Of a stretch of 36,978 nt of DNA, positions 1 through 10,620 are shown in pieces (the first letter of the stretch is position 1; every line of letters begins with the position of its first letter). Source of the DNA: Thermosynechococcus sp. M98_K2018_005 (lineage in GTDB: Bacteria > Cyanobacteriota > Cyanobacteriia > Thermosynechococcales > Thermosynechococcaceae). Both the position numbers and the translations under genes were made by a program. The notes under the pieces were generated by a model. The model worked only from the letters and a program-made list of their open reading frames with translations. It had not been told where the DNA came from and ran no database searches. The stretch covers positions 1 through 36,978 of the forward strand of contig NZ_DVEH01000048.1 in the NCBI RefSeq assembly GCF_015295825.1, written 5' to 3'.

Positions 1-117
1 CTGCTCCCCACGGCGATCGCTGCCTTGCGAGCCTATCGCCAACCACAGGTGGTGAATTTTCAAGGCGCAAGAAGAACCCTACCTGATGGCTCCCCATACC
101 GTGCTGTGGTACTGTAG
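1..117 (+). CDS. 3' end of an unidentified CDS (partial)
   Basis: Frame 1 is open from the window edge to a TAG at 115-117 and gives about 38 residues (LLPTAIAALRAYRQPQVV near the edge). The GCGATCGC site is read as Ala-Ile-Ala, the usual coding frame for HIP1 sites in cyanobacteria, which favours this frame. One minus-strand frame is also open to the window edge, so the call is tentative. The piece is too short to name a family. Confidence 0.4.
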   Translation: MLPTAIAALRAYRQPQVVNFQGARRTLPDGSPYRAVVL

Positions 118-493
118 CCGCCATATTCCCTACCAAAAATTTGCAAATCTTTAGCAATAGCCAACTTCCCTAAGGGGCGTGAGATCGAGCGCTTTCTGAG
201 GATCAACAGTAGCGACTAGAGAAAAAATGGGGTCGTCGTAACGACTGACCCCGCCTGCCGATTCCTCAGAGAGGAGAACACTAAAACTTAGCCTAAGTCA
301 GATGAGAAAAAATGTCAACAAGCCTGAAGAAAAAGTTTGCCTAAGATCCCGAGTACCCTCTTGCCCTGTCTCCCTCAGATTCCAAGCCATGGGCTTTCGC
401 CTTAACCTCTGAGAGCTGAATCTCACAAATTCAAACGCAATTTTTAATGCCTAACGCCAGCCTATCGGAGTTGAATCAAAGCTTAACTTCTGG
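118..493. other. intergenic region, no gene seen
   Basis: No convincing reading frame is present. It holds the minus-strand terminator at 222-252 and, at 286-298, the perfect palindrome ACTTAG-C-CTAAGT. A 12-base piece of that palindrome (AACTTAGCCTAA) recurs at 10102-10113. Whether the palindrome is functional cannot be told from here. Confidence 0.5.
222..252 (-). terminator. Rho-independent terminator downstream of pgm-sbcD
   Basis: Read on the minus strand, GGGGTC(A)GTCG-TTA-CGACGACCCC folds into a 10-bp stem with one bulged base and is followed by ATTTTTTC. It lies about 240 bases beyond the sbcD stop with no gene between, so it most likely ends the pgm-sbcD transcript. The distance leaves some doubt. 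Confidence 0.6.
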
Positions 494-1783
494 CTAGGAG
501 AGCAATTTTAGTTGCTGAATCACAGGTTCGGGCGATCGCGGTATCTCTGGAGTGTCCTGCCTCTCCTCTTCAGGAGAACCATCAAGGGTTTGGAGTGCCG
601 CTAGCAGATCCTGCCGCAGGGGTTCAAGGTCAGGGTGATGATCCAGATACAGTTGCAGGGCATGGCTGGGGTCAAGGCACTGTTCGAGGGTAACGTCTGG
701 CAGGCGGGCAATGGGCTGGCTATTCACCAGTTGGGGCAGGAGGCTGACGCTGTGGGCACTTTCAAGAGCTTTTTGCAGTTCATGGAGGTTAATCAGGGGA
801 ATTTGATCGGGGCGCAGTTGATACATAACCCGCACCACCGCTCCAGTGATGTCCCCACTGGCGATCGCCCCCAAGAGGGCGGCTTGCGGCTCCAGTTCCA
901 CCTCAGTTAAGTCCACACGAATCGTGCGGAAGGGGCGGGTGGGTAAGGGACAAAACTGAAATTCTGTTTTTCCCTTAGTGAGGTTCACTAAGACATAGCC
1001 CTTTTCTTCCCCCTCTTCACCAAAATCCACCCGCTCAATGCTGCCGGGATAGACCACGGGCGGATCGTGACACAGGACTTGATGGCGATGGACATGGCCA
1101 AGGGCAACGTAGTCAAAACAGGGGCGTGCCAAAAAACTCAGGGGAATCGTAAAACCTTTGCCGGCACTCAAATAGCGTTCAGAGCCGTACTGAGCCGTGT
1201 CCACCATGGCATGGGCAAGCAAGACAGTGGGCAAGGCCGGATCAAGTTGGCGAATTTCCCCCTCAAGGGCAAGGCGCAGCCGCTCTAAGAGCAGTTGATG
1301 CACATCCGCAAGGGAAAGACCACTGGTTTCTGGCCGAGTGAGGAGCGTGGATCGCGTTAACCAAGGGAGGGTAATGACTTGAACACTACCCCGGCGAGTC
1401 TCAATGCGATGGGTAGCCAAGCGATCGCCCACGATAAAGCCGGGCACCCCAAGGGTGCGATAGAGACTAAGACTCGCGCCCCCCTGTCCTTGGGCGTGCT
1501 GATCGTGGTTGCCCACCAGCAAAACCGTGGGAATGCGGGCATCGGCCAAGCGGCGAAATTGGCTGGCAAAGGCTTCATGGACGAGGGGCGGTGGCGTCGC
1601 ATCGGGAAAAGCATCACCGCCAAAGAGCACCAGATCAACGGGTTCACTGAGGGCACGGTCAATACAGGTGGCCAGAGCAGCAATAAAATCCTCAAGGCGC
1701 GTATTCAAGCCCGTGGCAGGGTTGATATGGCCATGACTGAGGCCACTGCCAAGGTGAATATCAGACACATGGAGAATTTTCAT
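494..1783 (-). CDS. sbcD: SbcD-like DNA repair exonuclease (calcineurin-type metallophosphoesterase)
   Basis: The 429-residue protein has the ordered metal-binding motifs of the Mre11/SbcD family: D8-x-H10 (SDIHLGSG), GGD with D57, GNHDQH at 91-96, a histidine at 191 and GHVH at 229-232. In this family SbcD is the Mn-dependent nuclease subunit that works with the SMC-like ATPase SbcC on hairpins and broken ends in the cytoplasm. No sbcC is visible in the window. The start ATG is five bases after the pgm stop, so the two genes are probably co-transcribed. The C-terminal 60 or so residues are Pro/Glu-rich and look poorly conserved. The family is clear; the exact substrate is inferred. Confidence 0.85.
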   Translation of the reverse strand: MKILHVSDIHLGSGLSHGHINPATGLNTRLEDFIAALATCIDRALSEPVDLVLFGGDAFPDATPPPLVHEAFASQFRRLADARIPTVLLVGNHDQHAQGQGGASLSLYRTLGVPGFIVGDRLATHRIETRRGSVQVITLPWLTRSTLLTRPETSGLSLADVHQLLLERLRLALEGEIRQLDPALPTVLLAHAMVDTAQYGSERYLSAGKGFTIPLSFLARPCFDYVALGHVHRHQVLCHDPPVVYPGSIERVDFGEEGEEKGYVLVNLTKGKTEFQFCPLPTRPFRTIRVDLTEVELEPQAALLGAIASGDITGAVVRVMYQLRPDQIPLINLHELQKALESAHSVSLLPQLVNSQPIARLPDVTLEQCLDPSHALQLYLDHHPDLEPLRQDLLAALQTLDGSPEEERQDTPEIPRSPEPVIQQLKLLS

Positions 1784-1788
1784 AACGA

Positions 1789-3462
<1,674 letters not shown>

Positions 3463-3495
3463 TTAGTCGGCTCTAGAATCGTGGTCAAGACCTTT

Positions 3496-3526
3496 CCATT
3501 CAATCTACGGTGTCCATTCAATCTAC
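3496..3526. repeat. Direct repeat of 13 bases (CCATTCAATCTAC x2)
   Basis: CCATTCAATCTAC occurs at 3496-3508 and again at 3514-3526, separated by five bases. It sits beside the transposase remnant and directly before a small perfect stem-loop (CTGAGA-ATGAG-TCTCAG, 3526-3542). It could be debris of an IS end. Confidence 0.6.
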
Positions 3527-3565
3527 TGAGAATGAGTCTCAGCATGTCCTAGACCAAATGCATAC

Positions 3566-3715
3566 TCAGGGAGTAGCAAGGAGATGAGGGAGGTAGTCAT
3601 CATCCCATCCTGCTCTCAAACGTTTTGCCTTGGCGCCCCTCTTCACAAAGGTGTCTTGACTAAGGAAATTCAGAGCTAACCGACGAATCAACCCAAGGCT
3701 TTCAGGGGCATGGTT
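3566..3715 (-). pseudogene. C-terminal remnant of an ISAs1-family transposase
   Basis: The minus strand reads NHAPESLGLIRRLALNFL, then KRGAKAKRLRAGWDDDYL, then a TGA at 3566-3568. This matches my memory of the C-terminus of ISAs1-type (H-repeat) transposases, which carry HAPEN..IIR.IALNLL followed by KRLKAGWD..YL. A stop codon lies directly upstream (3716-3718) and no catalytic domain is present, so only about 50 of some 370 residues survive. The element is dead. Family assignment rests on the motifs alone. Confidence 0.7.
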
Positions 3716-3865
3716 TTAAGCATCCTCCTCAATAGGAGCGTCGCTCGATAGTCGCTGCTTGTCCTGAACACTGAATACAGATAACGTTAATTGCCCTTGA
3801 AGCTCAAAACATATTCCTTATAGTATGCATAGTATGCGTTTGCCCCGATTGATTTTCTGAGAGAC

Positions 3866-3895
3866 TTGTCATAGCACCTAGACGCTTGCTAAAAT
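3866..3895 (+). promoter_or_regulatory. Candidate promoter of tRNA-Phe
   Basis: TTGTCA (3866-3871) and TAAAAT (3890-3895) are separated by 18 bases. The -10 box is preceded by TGC, an extended -10. Transcription would start near 3902, about ten bases before the tRNA. A second, weaker candidate is TTGAAG (3797-3802) with TATAGT (3819-3824) further upstream. Confidence 0.65.
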
Positions 3896-3911
3896 CATAA
3901 AGCACTTTCAA

Positions 3912-3983
<72 letters not shown>

Positions 3984-3984
<1 letters not shown>

Positions 3985-4916
3985 TTGCATTCCCCGTCCG
4001 CCTTGTCTCCCTCCTGCCCAGTGCCACAGAAATCATTGCGGCTCTTGGGTTGACGCCGTTTCTTGTGGGACGCAGTCATGAGTGCGACTATCCACCAGAA
4101 ATTAAGGCGTTGCCAGTTTGTACGCGAGCACGGCTAGATGCAAAACAGTCCAGTTTAGCAATTGAACAAGCAGTTCAAAGCCTTCTGCGATTGGCCTTGG
4201 GCATTTATGATTTGGAGCTGGCAACGCTCCAACGGCTCCAGCCCACTCATATTATTACCCAAGATCAATGCGATGTCTGTGCTGTAACGCTAGGGGATGT
4301 CCAGCGGGCGATCGCTGAACTCTTTGACCCACCCCCCCAGTTAATTTCACTGCAACCCCATTCCCTGGCGGATGTTTGGCAAGATATTCGGCGGGTCGCT
4401 GTTGCCCTTGGGGTTTCTGCTGACCCCCTCCTAGATTCACTGCATACTAGGATTCAGGCTTGTCAAGCATGGGTGAGCGATCGCCCGCGGCGGCAGGTGG
4501 TCACCATTGAATGGATTGACCCGCTAATGACCAGTGGCAATTGGGTGCCAGAGTTGATTGCCCTAGCGGGCGGTGAAAATATCTTGGGTACAGCCGGAAA
4601 ACACGCTTCCTATATTGAGTGGTCAACCCTGCTGGCAAGTGATCCAGAGGTGATCATTGTCATGCCCTGCGGTTTCGACCTCGAACGCACCCGTCAAGAA
4701 CTCCACCAAGCAGTACAAACTTATCCTCAATGGCAACAATTGCGTGCCCTGCAAAGCGGTCAACTGTACATTGTGGATGGTAATGCGTACTTTAATCGCC
4801 CCGGCCCGCGCTTAGTGGATTCCCTTGAGATTCTTGTAGAAATTCTCCACCCGTCTCAGGACCTCAAGTTTCAAGGCATTGGCTGGCAGCGATATGCCCT
4901 ATCCGTGGCAGAATAA
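3984..4916 (+). CDS. Cobalamin-binding-like protein (BtuF/FecB-type periplasmic-binding fold)
   Basis: The conserved N-terminal block (V)RLVSLLPSATEI, then VGRSHECDYP, with THIITQDQCDVCAV further on, marks the BtuF-like branch of the iron/cobalamin ABC-binding superfamily. There is no signal peptide, so a cytoplasmic cobalamin-binding role is plausible but inferred. The start is odd. No ATG, GTG or TTG lies between the tRNA and the conserved block. The next in-frame TTG lies after SATEI and would delete the block. The coordinate uses the ATT at 3984, which shares its first base with the tRNA discriminator. An in-frame TTG at 3927 lies inside the tRNA D-loop, and CTG at 4014 is another option. 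The remaining frame is intact to TAA at 4914-4916. Confidence 0.8.
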
Positions 4917-5054
4917 CCCATCAAGCAATGAATCTGAAGAAAAGATAAAAATTGACCGTTGCAGATTTGGCTATTTCGCCTAAGATGAGGGAAACTCAAC
5001 TGATCTCATTGATCCCCTACCGTTGTCCCAAATACATCAATAGGCAAACTTACT

Positions 5055-6644
5055 ATGGCAATTGGTTATTTAGCGCTGGTTTTGCATGCTCACCTCCCCT
5101 TTGTCCGCCACCCTGAGAGCGACTACGTTTTAGAGGAAGAGTGGTTGTTTGAGGCAATTACCGAAACCTATGTGCCCCTCATCTGGATGTTTGAGGGGCT
5201 AAAGCGGGACGGCGTGGACTTCAAAATCACTATGAGTATGACACCGCCATTGATTTCAATGCTGCGGGACCCGCTGTTGCAGGAACGCTATGATCAGCAC
5301 TTGGCAAAACTAGAGGAACTGGCGGAGCTAGAGGTAGAGCGCAATACCTACAATGGCCACATCCGCTACCTTGCCGAGCACTATGCCCGAGAATTCAACC
5401 GCGTACGGCAGACATGGGAAAACTACGATCGCGACCTCGTCAAGGCTTTTAAGCAGTTTCAAGACACCAATAACCTTGAAATCATTACCTGTGGTGCCAC
5501 CCACGGCTACTTGCCCCTGATGAAAATGTACCCTCAAGCGGTGTGGGCACAACTGCAAGTGGCCTGTGAGCACTATGAGCAAACCTTTGGTCGTCCACCC
5601 AAGGGGATTTGGCTACCAGAATGCGCCTATTACGAAGGCCTAGAGCGAATGCTTGCCGATGCGGGTTTACGCTATTTCATTACGGATGGCCACGGTATTC
5701 TCTATGCCCGGCCCCGCCCTCGCTTTGGCACCTATGCGCCTATTTTCACTGAAACTGGGGTGGCTGCCTTTGGCCGCGATCATGAATCTTCCCAGCAGGT
5801 GTGGTCCTCAGAGGTGGGCTATCCGGGGGCGCCTGAATACCGTGAGTTCTACAAGGATTTGGGTTGGGAAGCGGAGTACGAATACATCAAGCCCTACATC
5901 ATGCCCAATGGTCAACGCAAAAATACGGGGATTAAGTACCACAAAATCACCGGACGGGGTCTTGGTTTAGGGGACAAGCAACTCTACGACCCCTATTGGG
6001 CACGGGAAAAGGCGGCTGAGCACGCTGCTAATTTCATGTTTAACCGCGAAAACCAAATTCGCTACCTGCACCACCTGATGCAACGTCCGCCGATTGTGGT
6101 TTCTCCCTACGATGCTGAACTCTATGGCCACTGGTGGTATGAAGGGCCTTGGTTCCTTGACTTTCTCTTCCGCAAGGTCTGGTTTGACCAAGACACCTTT
6201 GCCATGACCCACTTGGCAGACTATCTGCGCGCCCATCCCACCCAGCAGGTGTGCCGTCCTTCCCAGTCCAGTTGGGGCTACAAGGGCTTTCATGAATACT
6301 GGCTGAATGACACCAATGCTTGGATTTACCCCCACCTCCATAAGGCTGCTGAACGGATGATTGAACTGGCCAAGGGGGAGCCGTGGGATGAGCTGAGTTG
6401 GCGTGCCCTCAACCAAGCGGCACGGGAATTACTCCTTGCCCAATCCTCAGACTGGGCCTTTATTATGCGGACGGGAACGATGGTGCCCTATGCGGTTCGC
6501 CGCACCCGTAGCCACCTGATGCGCTTCCACAAGCTCTACGATGACATCAAAGCACAAAAAATTGATGCCGGCTGGCTGGAAAAAGTGGAAGCCATTGACA
6601 ATATCTTCCCCCACATTAACTATCGGGTCTATCGCCCCTTGTAG
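5055..6644 (+). CDS. GH57-family 1,4-alpha-glucan branching enzyme
   Basis: The 529-residue protein begins MAIGYLALVLHAHLPFVRHP, the GH57 N-terminal motif. It has the nucleophile motif WLPECAY with Glu189 and the acid/base motif PYDAELYGHWW with Asp353. The length and these positions agree with the thermophilic GH57 branching enzymes (Thermus and Thermococcus type, about 520-560 residues). It would form alpha-1,6 branches in glycogen. The alternative reading, a GH57 amylase or 4-alpha-glucanotransferase, is less likely given the length and C-terminus. The gene is convergent with ffh, with a 12-base gap and no obvious terminator. The Shine-Dalgarno is weak. Confidence 0.85.
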   Translation: MAIGYLALVLHAHLPFVRHPESDYVLEEEWLFEAITETYVPLIWMFEGLKRDGVDFKITMSMTPPLISMLRDPLLQERYDQHLAKLEELAELEVERNTYNGHIRYLAEHYAREFNRVRQTWENYDRDLVKAFKQFQDTNNLEIITCGATHGYLPLMKMYPQAVWAQLQVACEHYEQTFGRPPKGIWLPECAYYEGLERMLADAGLRYFITDGHGILYARPRPRFGTYAPIFTETGVAAFGRDHESSQQVWSSEVGYPGAPEYREFYKDLGWEAEYEYIKPYIMPNGQRKNTGIKYHKITGRGLGLGDKQLYDPYWAREKAAEHAANFMFNRENQIRYLHHLMQRPPIVVSPYDAELYGHWWYEGPWFLDFLFRKVWFDQDTFAMTHLADYLRAHPTQQVCRPSQSSWGYKGFHEYWLNDTNAWIYPHLHKAAERMIELAKGEPWDELSWRALNQAARELLLAQSSDWAFIMRTGTMVPYAVRRTRSHLMRFHKLYDDIKAQKIDAGWLEKVEAIDNIFPHINYRVYRPL

Positions 6645-6656
6645 TCAGGGTTGCGC

Positions 6657-8066
6657 TTAGAGAACGCCAAAGCCTTTGCGTTTCTTTTGCTTCTTGGGCT
6701 TTTTGGCAGCCTGAGCACGTCCCCCTCGACCCATCGGGTTCATGCCCGGCATACCCATTCCCGGAAAGCCCCCTTGACCCATCTGCTGCATCAGCGATCG
6801 CATCCGCTGGAAATCGCTGACCAACTTTGTGACATCGGCCACTTGATAACCAGAACCTTTGGCAACCCGTTCACGGCGACTGGGGGAGCTAGCGAGAAGT
6901 TCAGGATTGCGGCGCTCTTCGCGGGTCATGGAGTTAATCATTGCTTCTGCCCGTTTGAGTTGCACTTCCCCCTGCTGGAGTTGCTCCGTTGAAATTTTAT
7001 TCATGCCGGGAATGAGCTTCATAATTCCCGCCAGGGAACCCATATTTTTTAGCAGGCGCAGTTGCTTGAGGAAGTCATCAAAGTCAAACTGGGCTTCGAG
7101 GATTTTGCGGGACATTTTTTCAGCATCGGCCAAGTCCACTTCCTCTTGGGCTTTTTCGACAAGGGTGAGGACATCCCCCATCCCCAAGATGCGAGAGGCC
7201 AAGCGATCAGGATAGAAAGGCTGGAGAGCCTCGACTTTTTCACCCACACCAATAAACTTAATCGGCTGCCCAGAGACCTGTCGCACAGAGAGGGCTGCAC
7301 CGCCGCGTGTATCGCCATCCAGTTTGGTGAGAATGGCTCCCGTAATCCCCACCTGCTCATGGAAGGCACGGGTGAGGTTGGCCGCCTCTTGCCCCGTCAT
7401 CGCATCCACCACTAAGAGGGTTTCGTGGGGTTGTACTGCGTCCTTAATGGCTGCCAGTTCTGCCATCATCTCGGCATCAATTTGTAGGCGCCCCGCTGTA
7501 TCAATAATCACGGTATCCACACCAAGTTCCTTGGCTTTGGCTACCCCTTGGCGAGCAATTTCCACGGGGCTCACCGCTGTACCCATCTCAAACACCGGCA
7601 CGTCAATTTGTCTGCCGAGGGTGATCAACTGATCAATCGCCGCGGGACGATAGACATCGGTGGCCACCAAGAGGGTGCTGCGGCGTTCTTTGCGCAGGTG
7701 CAGGGCAAGCTTTGCTGTGGCGGTGGTTTTCCCCGTTCCCTGTAAACCGGCCATGAGAATAATCGTGGGGGGTGGCTCCCCGTGAGCAAGGGGACTGTGG
7801 GATTCCCCCATGACCTCAACGAGGGCATCGTAAACGATTTTGATAAATTGCTGATCGGGACGAACTCCGGCAATTACCTCGGCACCGATCGCCCGCTGAC
7901 GCACATTTTCAATAAAGTCTTTAGCGACCTGTAGGTTGACATCGGCCTCTAATAGGGCACGGCGCACTTCCCTAAGAGCTTCTTGGATATTGTTTTCCGT
8001 AATTTTGTCTTGACCCCGTAGGGTTTTCCAAGCAGATTCAAGGCGTTCAGCAAGGGCGTCAAACAT
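6657..8066 (-). CDS. ffh: Signal recognition particle protein Ffh (SRP54)
   Basis: The GTPase binds SRP RNA and signal sequences and delivers ribosomes to FtsY at the membrane. The 469 residues show the N domain (1-95), the P-loop GLQGTGKTT at 107-115, DTAGR at 189-193, TKLDGD at 247-252, and a Met- and Gly-rich M domain ending in a Lys-rich tail (KKPKKQKKRKGFGVL). The basic C-terminal tail follows GMGMPGMNPMGRGG. The length is normal and all GTPase motifs are intact. The 260-base gap upstream of its start is shared with the divergent small gene at 8326. Confidence 0.96.
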   Translation of the reverse strand: MFDALAERLESAWKTLRGQDKITENNIQEALREVRRALLEADVNLQVAKDFIENVRQRAIGAEVIAGVRPDQQFIKIVYDALVEVMGESHSPLAHGEPPPTIILMAGLQGTGKTTATAKLALHLRKERRSTLLVATDVYRPAAIDQLITLGRQIDVPVFEMGTAVSPVEIARQGVAKAKELGVDTVIIDTAGRLQIDAEMMAELAAIKDAVQPHETLLVVDAMTGQEAANLTRAFHEQVGITGAILTKLDGDTRGGAALSVRQVSGQPIKFIGVGEKVEALQPFYPDRLASRILGMGDVLTLVEKAQEEVDLADAEKMSRKILEAQFDFDDFLKQLRLLKNMGSLAGIMKLIPGMNKISTEQLQQGEVQLKRAEAMINSMTREERRNPELLASSPSRRERVAKGSGYQVADVTKLVSDFQRMRSLMQQMGQGGFPGMGMPGMNPMGRGGRAQAAKKPKKQKKRKGFGVL

Positions 8067-8325
8067 AGATTACAGCTCAAGGGGCGACAAGAATTTCATC
8101 GATCTTAGAGTATTGATCGTAGCAAACTGTCTTTCCCATACAGTTTTGGCTTCCGATTTAAGCAACGGACTGCGAGTTGCAATTTGTAGCAAAGTTAGCA
8201 GTGGTCGTCAACTGTATCCGCTAGGCTTTCACGGTAAGATAAGAACATTAGGGTTAGAGTCTTTAATTTTTATCAGGTTCTATAAAGACTGCCTATTAAA
8301 GGCTCTGATCGGCGGGAGGTGTCCC

Positions 8326-8553
8326 ATGCTTGTGATCCTCACCCAAAATCAAATTTTACCGTCACAGTCTGTGTGTCAATCCTGCTTGTTTGCCGATCGT
8401 CAAGGCCAACCCCGCTGGCATGAGGGGCAGCTCCGTTGTGGGGCGCCTCTAGGGAGTACTGCTGAAGCGGGATGTCAACACTTTCGCTGTCAAATGGGGT
8501 TTCATTTAGTGGCGGTGTCAGACTTGCCGACTCCTCTGGAGCAAGACTATTGA
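8326..8553 (+). CDS. Small Cys-rich conserved cyanobacterial protein
   Basis: The 75-residue product starts at the ATG at 8326, preceded by a very strong ribosome site (GGGAGGTGTCCC-ATG). The same frame continues upstream of this ATG without such a site. It has CQSC (Cys17, Cys20), then Cys38, Cys50 and Cys55, a pattern that could bind Zn or a metal cluster. I do not recognise a named family. It ends 25 bases before the ATP-grasp gene on the same strand, so the two are probably co-transcribed and may share a function. Confidence 0.75.
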   Translation: MLVILTQNQILPSQSVCQSCLFADRQGQPRWHEGQLRCGAPLGSTAEAGCQHFRCQMGFHLVAVSDLPTPLEQDY

Positions 8554-8578
8554 GGGAAATCGCCACTAAGGAATATCA

Positions 8579-10015
8579 ATGCTGGAATTAGAGAACTACG
8601 ATCCGGGAGACTTTTACGACGAGTGGTTTCTAGCCAAAGGACAGCCACGACCTTTTATTGAACCGTTGTTACAACGGGTGCGATCGCTCCCAGCGGGAGA
8701 ACTGCAACAGCGCCAAAAAACCGCACAACAGGTGATGTTTAACATTGGCGCCACATTCACGGTCTATGGTGCTGCTGAGGGCACCGAGCGGATCATGCCC
8801 TTTGATATTCTGCCGCGTGTCATTCCAGCCCAAGAGTGGCAAGCCCTTGAACGGGGTCTCAAGCAACGGATTGCGGCGCTCAATACATTTATTGCTGATG
8901 TCTATAGCGATCAAAAAATTATTAAGGATGGTGTCATCCCACGGGAACTGATTGAGTCGTCCAAGGGCTATCTGCGTCCCTGCCATAACCTGAAGCCGCC
9001 GGGGGGCATTTGGTGCCATATTACGGGTACCGACTTAGTGCGCGATCACGATGGCACCTTCTATGTCCTAGAGGATAACCTGCGCTGCCCTTCGGGGGTC
9101 TCCTATGTGCTGGAAAACCGCCGGGTGATGAAAAGCACGTTTCCCCTTGTCTTCAAAGAACTGCACATTCAACCCGTAGACGAGTACCCCAGCCATCTCC
9201 TGGAAACTCTGTTGAACCTTGCGCCCCCTGGCCTACCGGACGTGACCGTAGTGGTACTGACGCCGGGGATGTACAATTCCGCCTATTTTGAGCATTCCTT
9301 CCTGGCTCAGCAAATGGGGGTGACCCTCGTGGAAGGGCGGGATTTGGTGGTGGCCGATGGCTATCTACAGATGCGCACGACCAAAGGTCTGAAGCGCGTG
9401 GATGTGGTCTATCGCCGCATTGATGATGACTTCATCGATCCAGCGGTATTTCGTCCTGATTCGATGCTGGGGGTCAGGGGTCTGATGGAGGTTTATCGCC
9501 AAGGGCGGGTCGCGATCGCCAATGCCCTCGGAACTGGCGTGGCCGATGACAAGGTGATTTATGCCTATGTGCCACAAATGATTCGTTATTACCTCAGTGA
9601 GGAACCCCTACTGCCCAATGTACCTACGTACCTATGTTGGGAGCCACAACAGTTGGATCATGTGCTCAAGAACCTCGATTCCCTCGTGGTGAAATCCGCC
9701 AACGAGTCCGGAGGCTATGGCATGCTCATCGGTTGTCAATCGACTGCTGAGCAGCGGGCAGAATTTGCAGAGCGCATCAAAGCCAATCCCCGCAACTACA
9801 TTGCCCAGCCCACCCTTTCGCTGTCGCGCGTGCCCACCCTGCTGGGGAATGAAATTGTTGGTTGCCATGTGGACTTACGCCCCTATATTCTGTACGGCAA
9901 GGAAATTTATGTCCATCCCGGTGGCCTGACGCGGGTGGCGATGAAGCGTGGCTCATTGGTGGTGAATTCTTCCCAAGGGGGCGGGAGCAAGGATACTTGG
10001 GTGCTTAATGAGTAG
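8579..10015 (+). CDS. Circularly permuted ATP-grasp protein (DUF404/DUF407 type)
   Basis: The 478-residue protein has the hallmarks of circularly permuted ATP-grasp type 2 proteins: YDEWF near the N-terminus, VLEDNLRCPSGVSYVLENR, VVYRRIDDDFIDP, and KSANESGGYGMLIG near the C-terminus. These enzymes are predicted to make amide or peptide bonds. In many bacteria the gene sits beside an alpha-E (DUF403) protein and a transglutaminase-like protease. Neither partner is present here; a small Cys-rich gene precedes it. The ATG at 8579 follows AAGGA at good spacing. The substrate is unknown. Confidence 0.88.
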   Translation: MLELENYDPGDFYDEWFLAKGQPRPFIEPLLQRVRSLPAGELQQRQKTAQQVMFNIGATFTVYGAAEGTERIMPFDILPRVIPAQEWQALERGLKQRIAALNTFIADVYSDQKIIKDGVIPRELIESSKGYLRPCHNLKPPGGIWCHITGTDLVRDHDGTFYVLEDNLRCPSGVSYVLENRRVMKSTFPLVFKELHIQPVDEYPSHLLETLLNLAPPGLPDVTVVVLTPGMYNSAYFEHSFLAQQMGVTLVEGRDLVVADGYLQMRTTKGLKRVDVVYRRIDDDFIDPAVFRPDSMLGVRGLMEVYRQGRVAIANALGTGVADDKVIYAYVPQMIRYYLSEEPLLPNVPTYLCWEPQQLDHVLKNLDSLVVKSANESGGYGMLIGCQSTAEQRAEFAERIKANPRNYIAQPTLSLSRVPTLLGNEIVGCHVDLRPYILYGKEIYVHPGGLTRVAMKRGSLVVNSSQGGGSKDTWVLNE

Positions 10016-10144
10016 AGCCCTCTTTTGGAGACAGGGGATGCTAGCGGTAAGGCGCCACCTATGTTAAACAATTATTAGCTATGAGCCAACGCTGATCGGT
10101 GAACTTAGCCTAAACTTGCTGAGGTATTGAAGGAATTTAAGCGC

Positions 10145-10612
10145 ATGAATGAATTTGAGACATCCCCAACCACAGAAGCCACCCATACGGAAAAGCCCAT
10201 TTTTGAACCAACGCCAGCCCCAGCACACCTAGCGGAACGGGAGCAAGCCACAGCCCCTAAGGTAGGCGGTCTCACGAATGAACAGCGGCAACAGGTTCGT
10301 GAAAAACTCTATTGGCTCCTCACAGTCTTCCCCGATCAGGTTAGTGCATTTCTGGGTGAATACCAGCAGCCCCTGCGCACCCTCCTCATCATTCTCGCCA
10401 CTGTTCCTTTTGTGGCACTGGCGGTTGCTATTTTGGAAGTGGTGAATGCCATTCCCCTCCTAGGGCCGACCTGTGAACTCGTGGGCTTTGGCTACACTTG
10501 TTGGTTTCTCTATCGCTATGTCCTCTTTGAAGCCGGTCGCCGTGAATTTGGCCAAAAGGTGAACGAGTACAAATCCCGTATCCTTGGCAACGAAGGCGGC
10601 AGTTCTTCCTAA
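10145..10612 (+). CDS. CAAD-domain membrane protein
   Basis: The 155-residue protein has an acidic, Pro-rich N-terminus (1-40), an amphipathic stretch, two hydrophobic segments (about 77-101 and 105-127) and a charged tail. The block LLGPTCELVGFGYTCWFLYR fits the CAAD domain, known as an add-on to some cyanobacterial aminoacyl-tRNA synthetases and related to thylakoid CURT1 proteins. It probably sits in thylakoid membranes. The ATG at 10145 has AAGGA about eleven bases upstream; a TTG at 10127 would add six residues. The following gene starts eight bases after its stop. Confidence 0.8.
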   Translation: MNEFETSPTTEATHTEKPIFEPTPAPAHLAEREQATAPKVGGLTNEQRQQVREKLYWLLTVFPDQVSAFLGEYQQPLRTLLIILATVPFVALAVAILEVVNAIPLLGPTCELVGFGYTCWFLYRYVLFEAGRREFGQKVNEYKSRILGNEGGSSS

Positions 10613-10620
10613 GGGAATTC

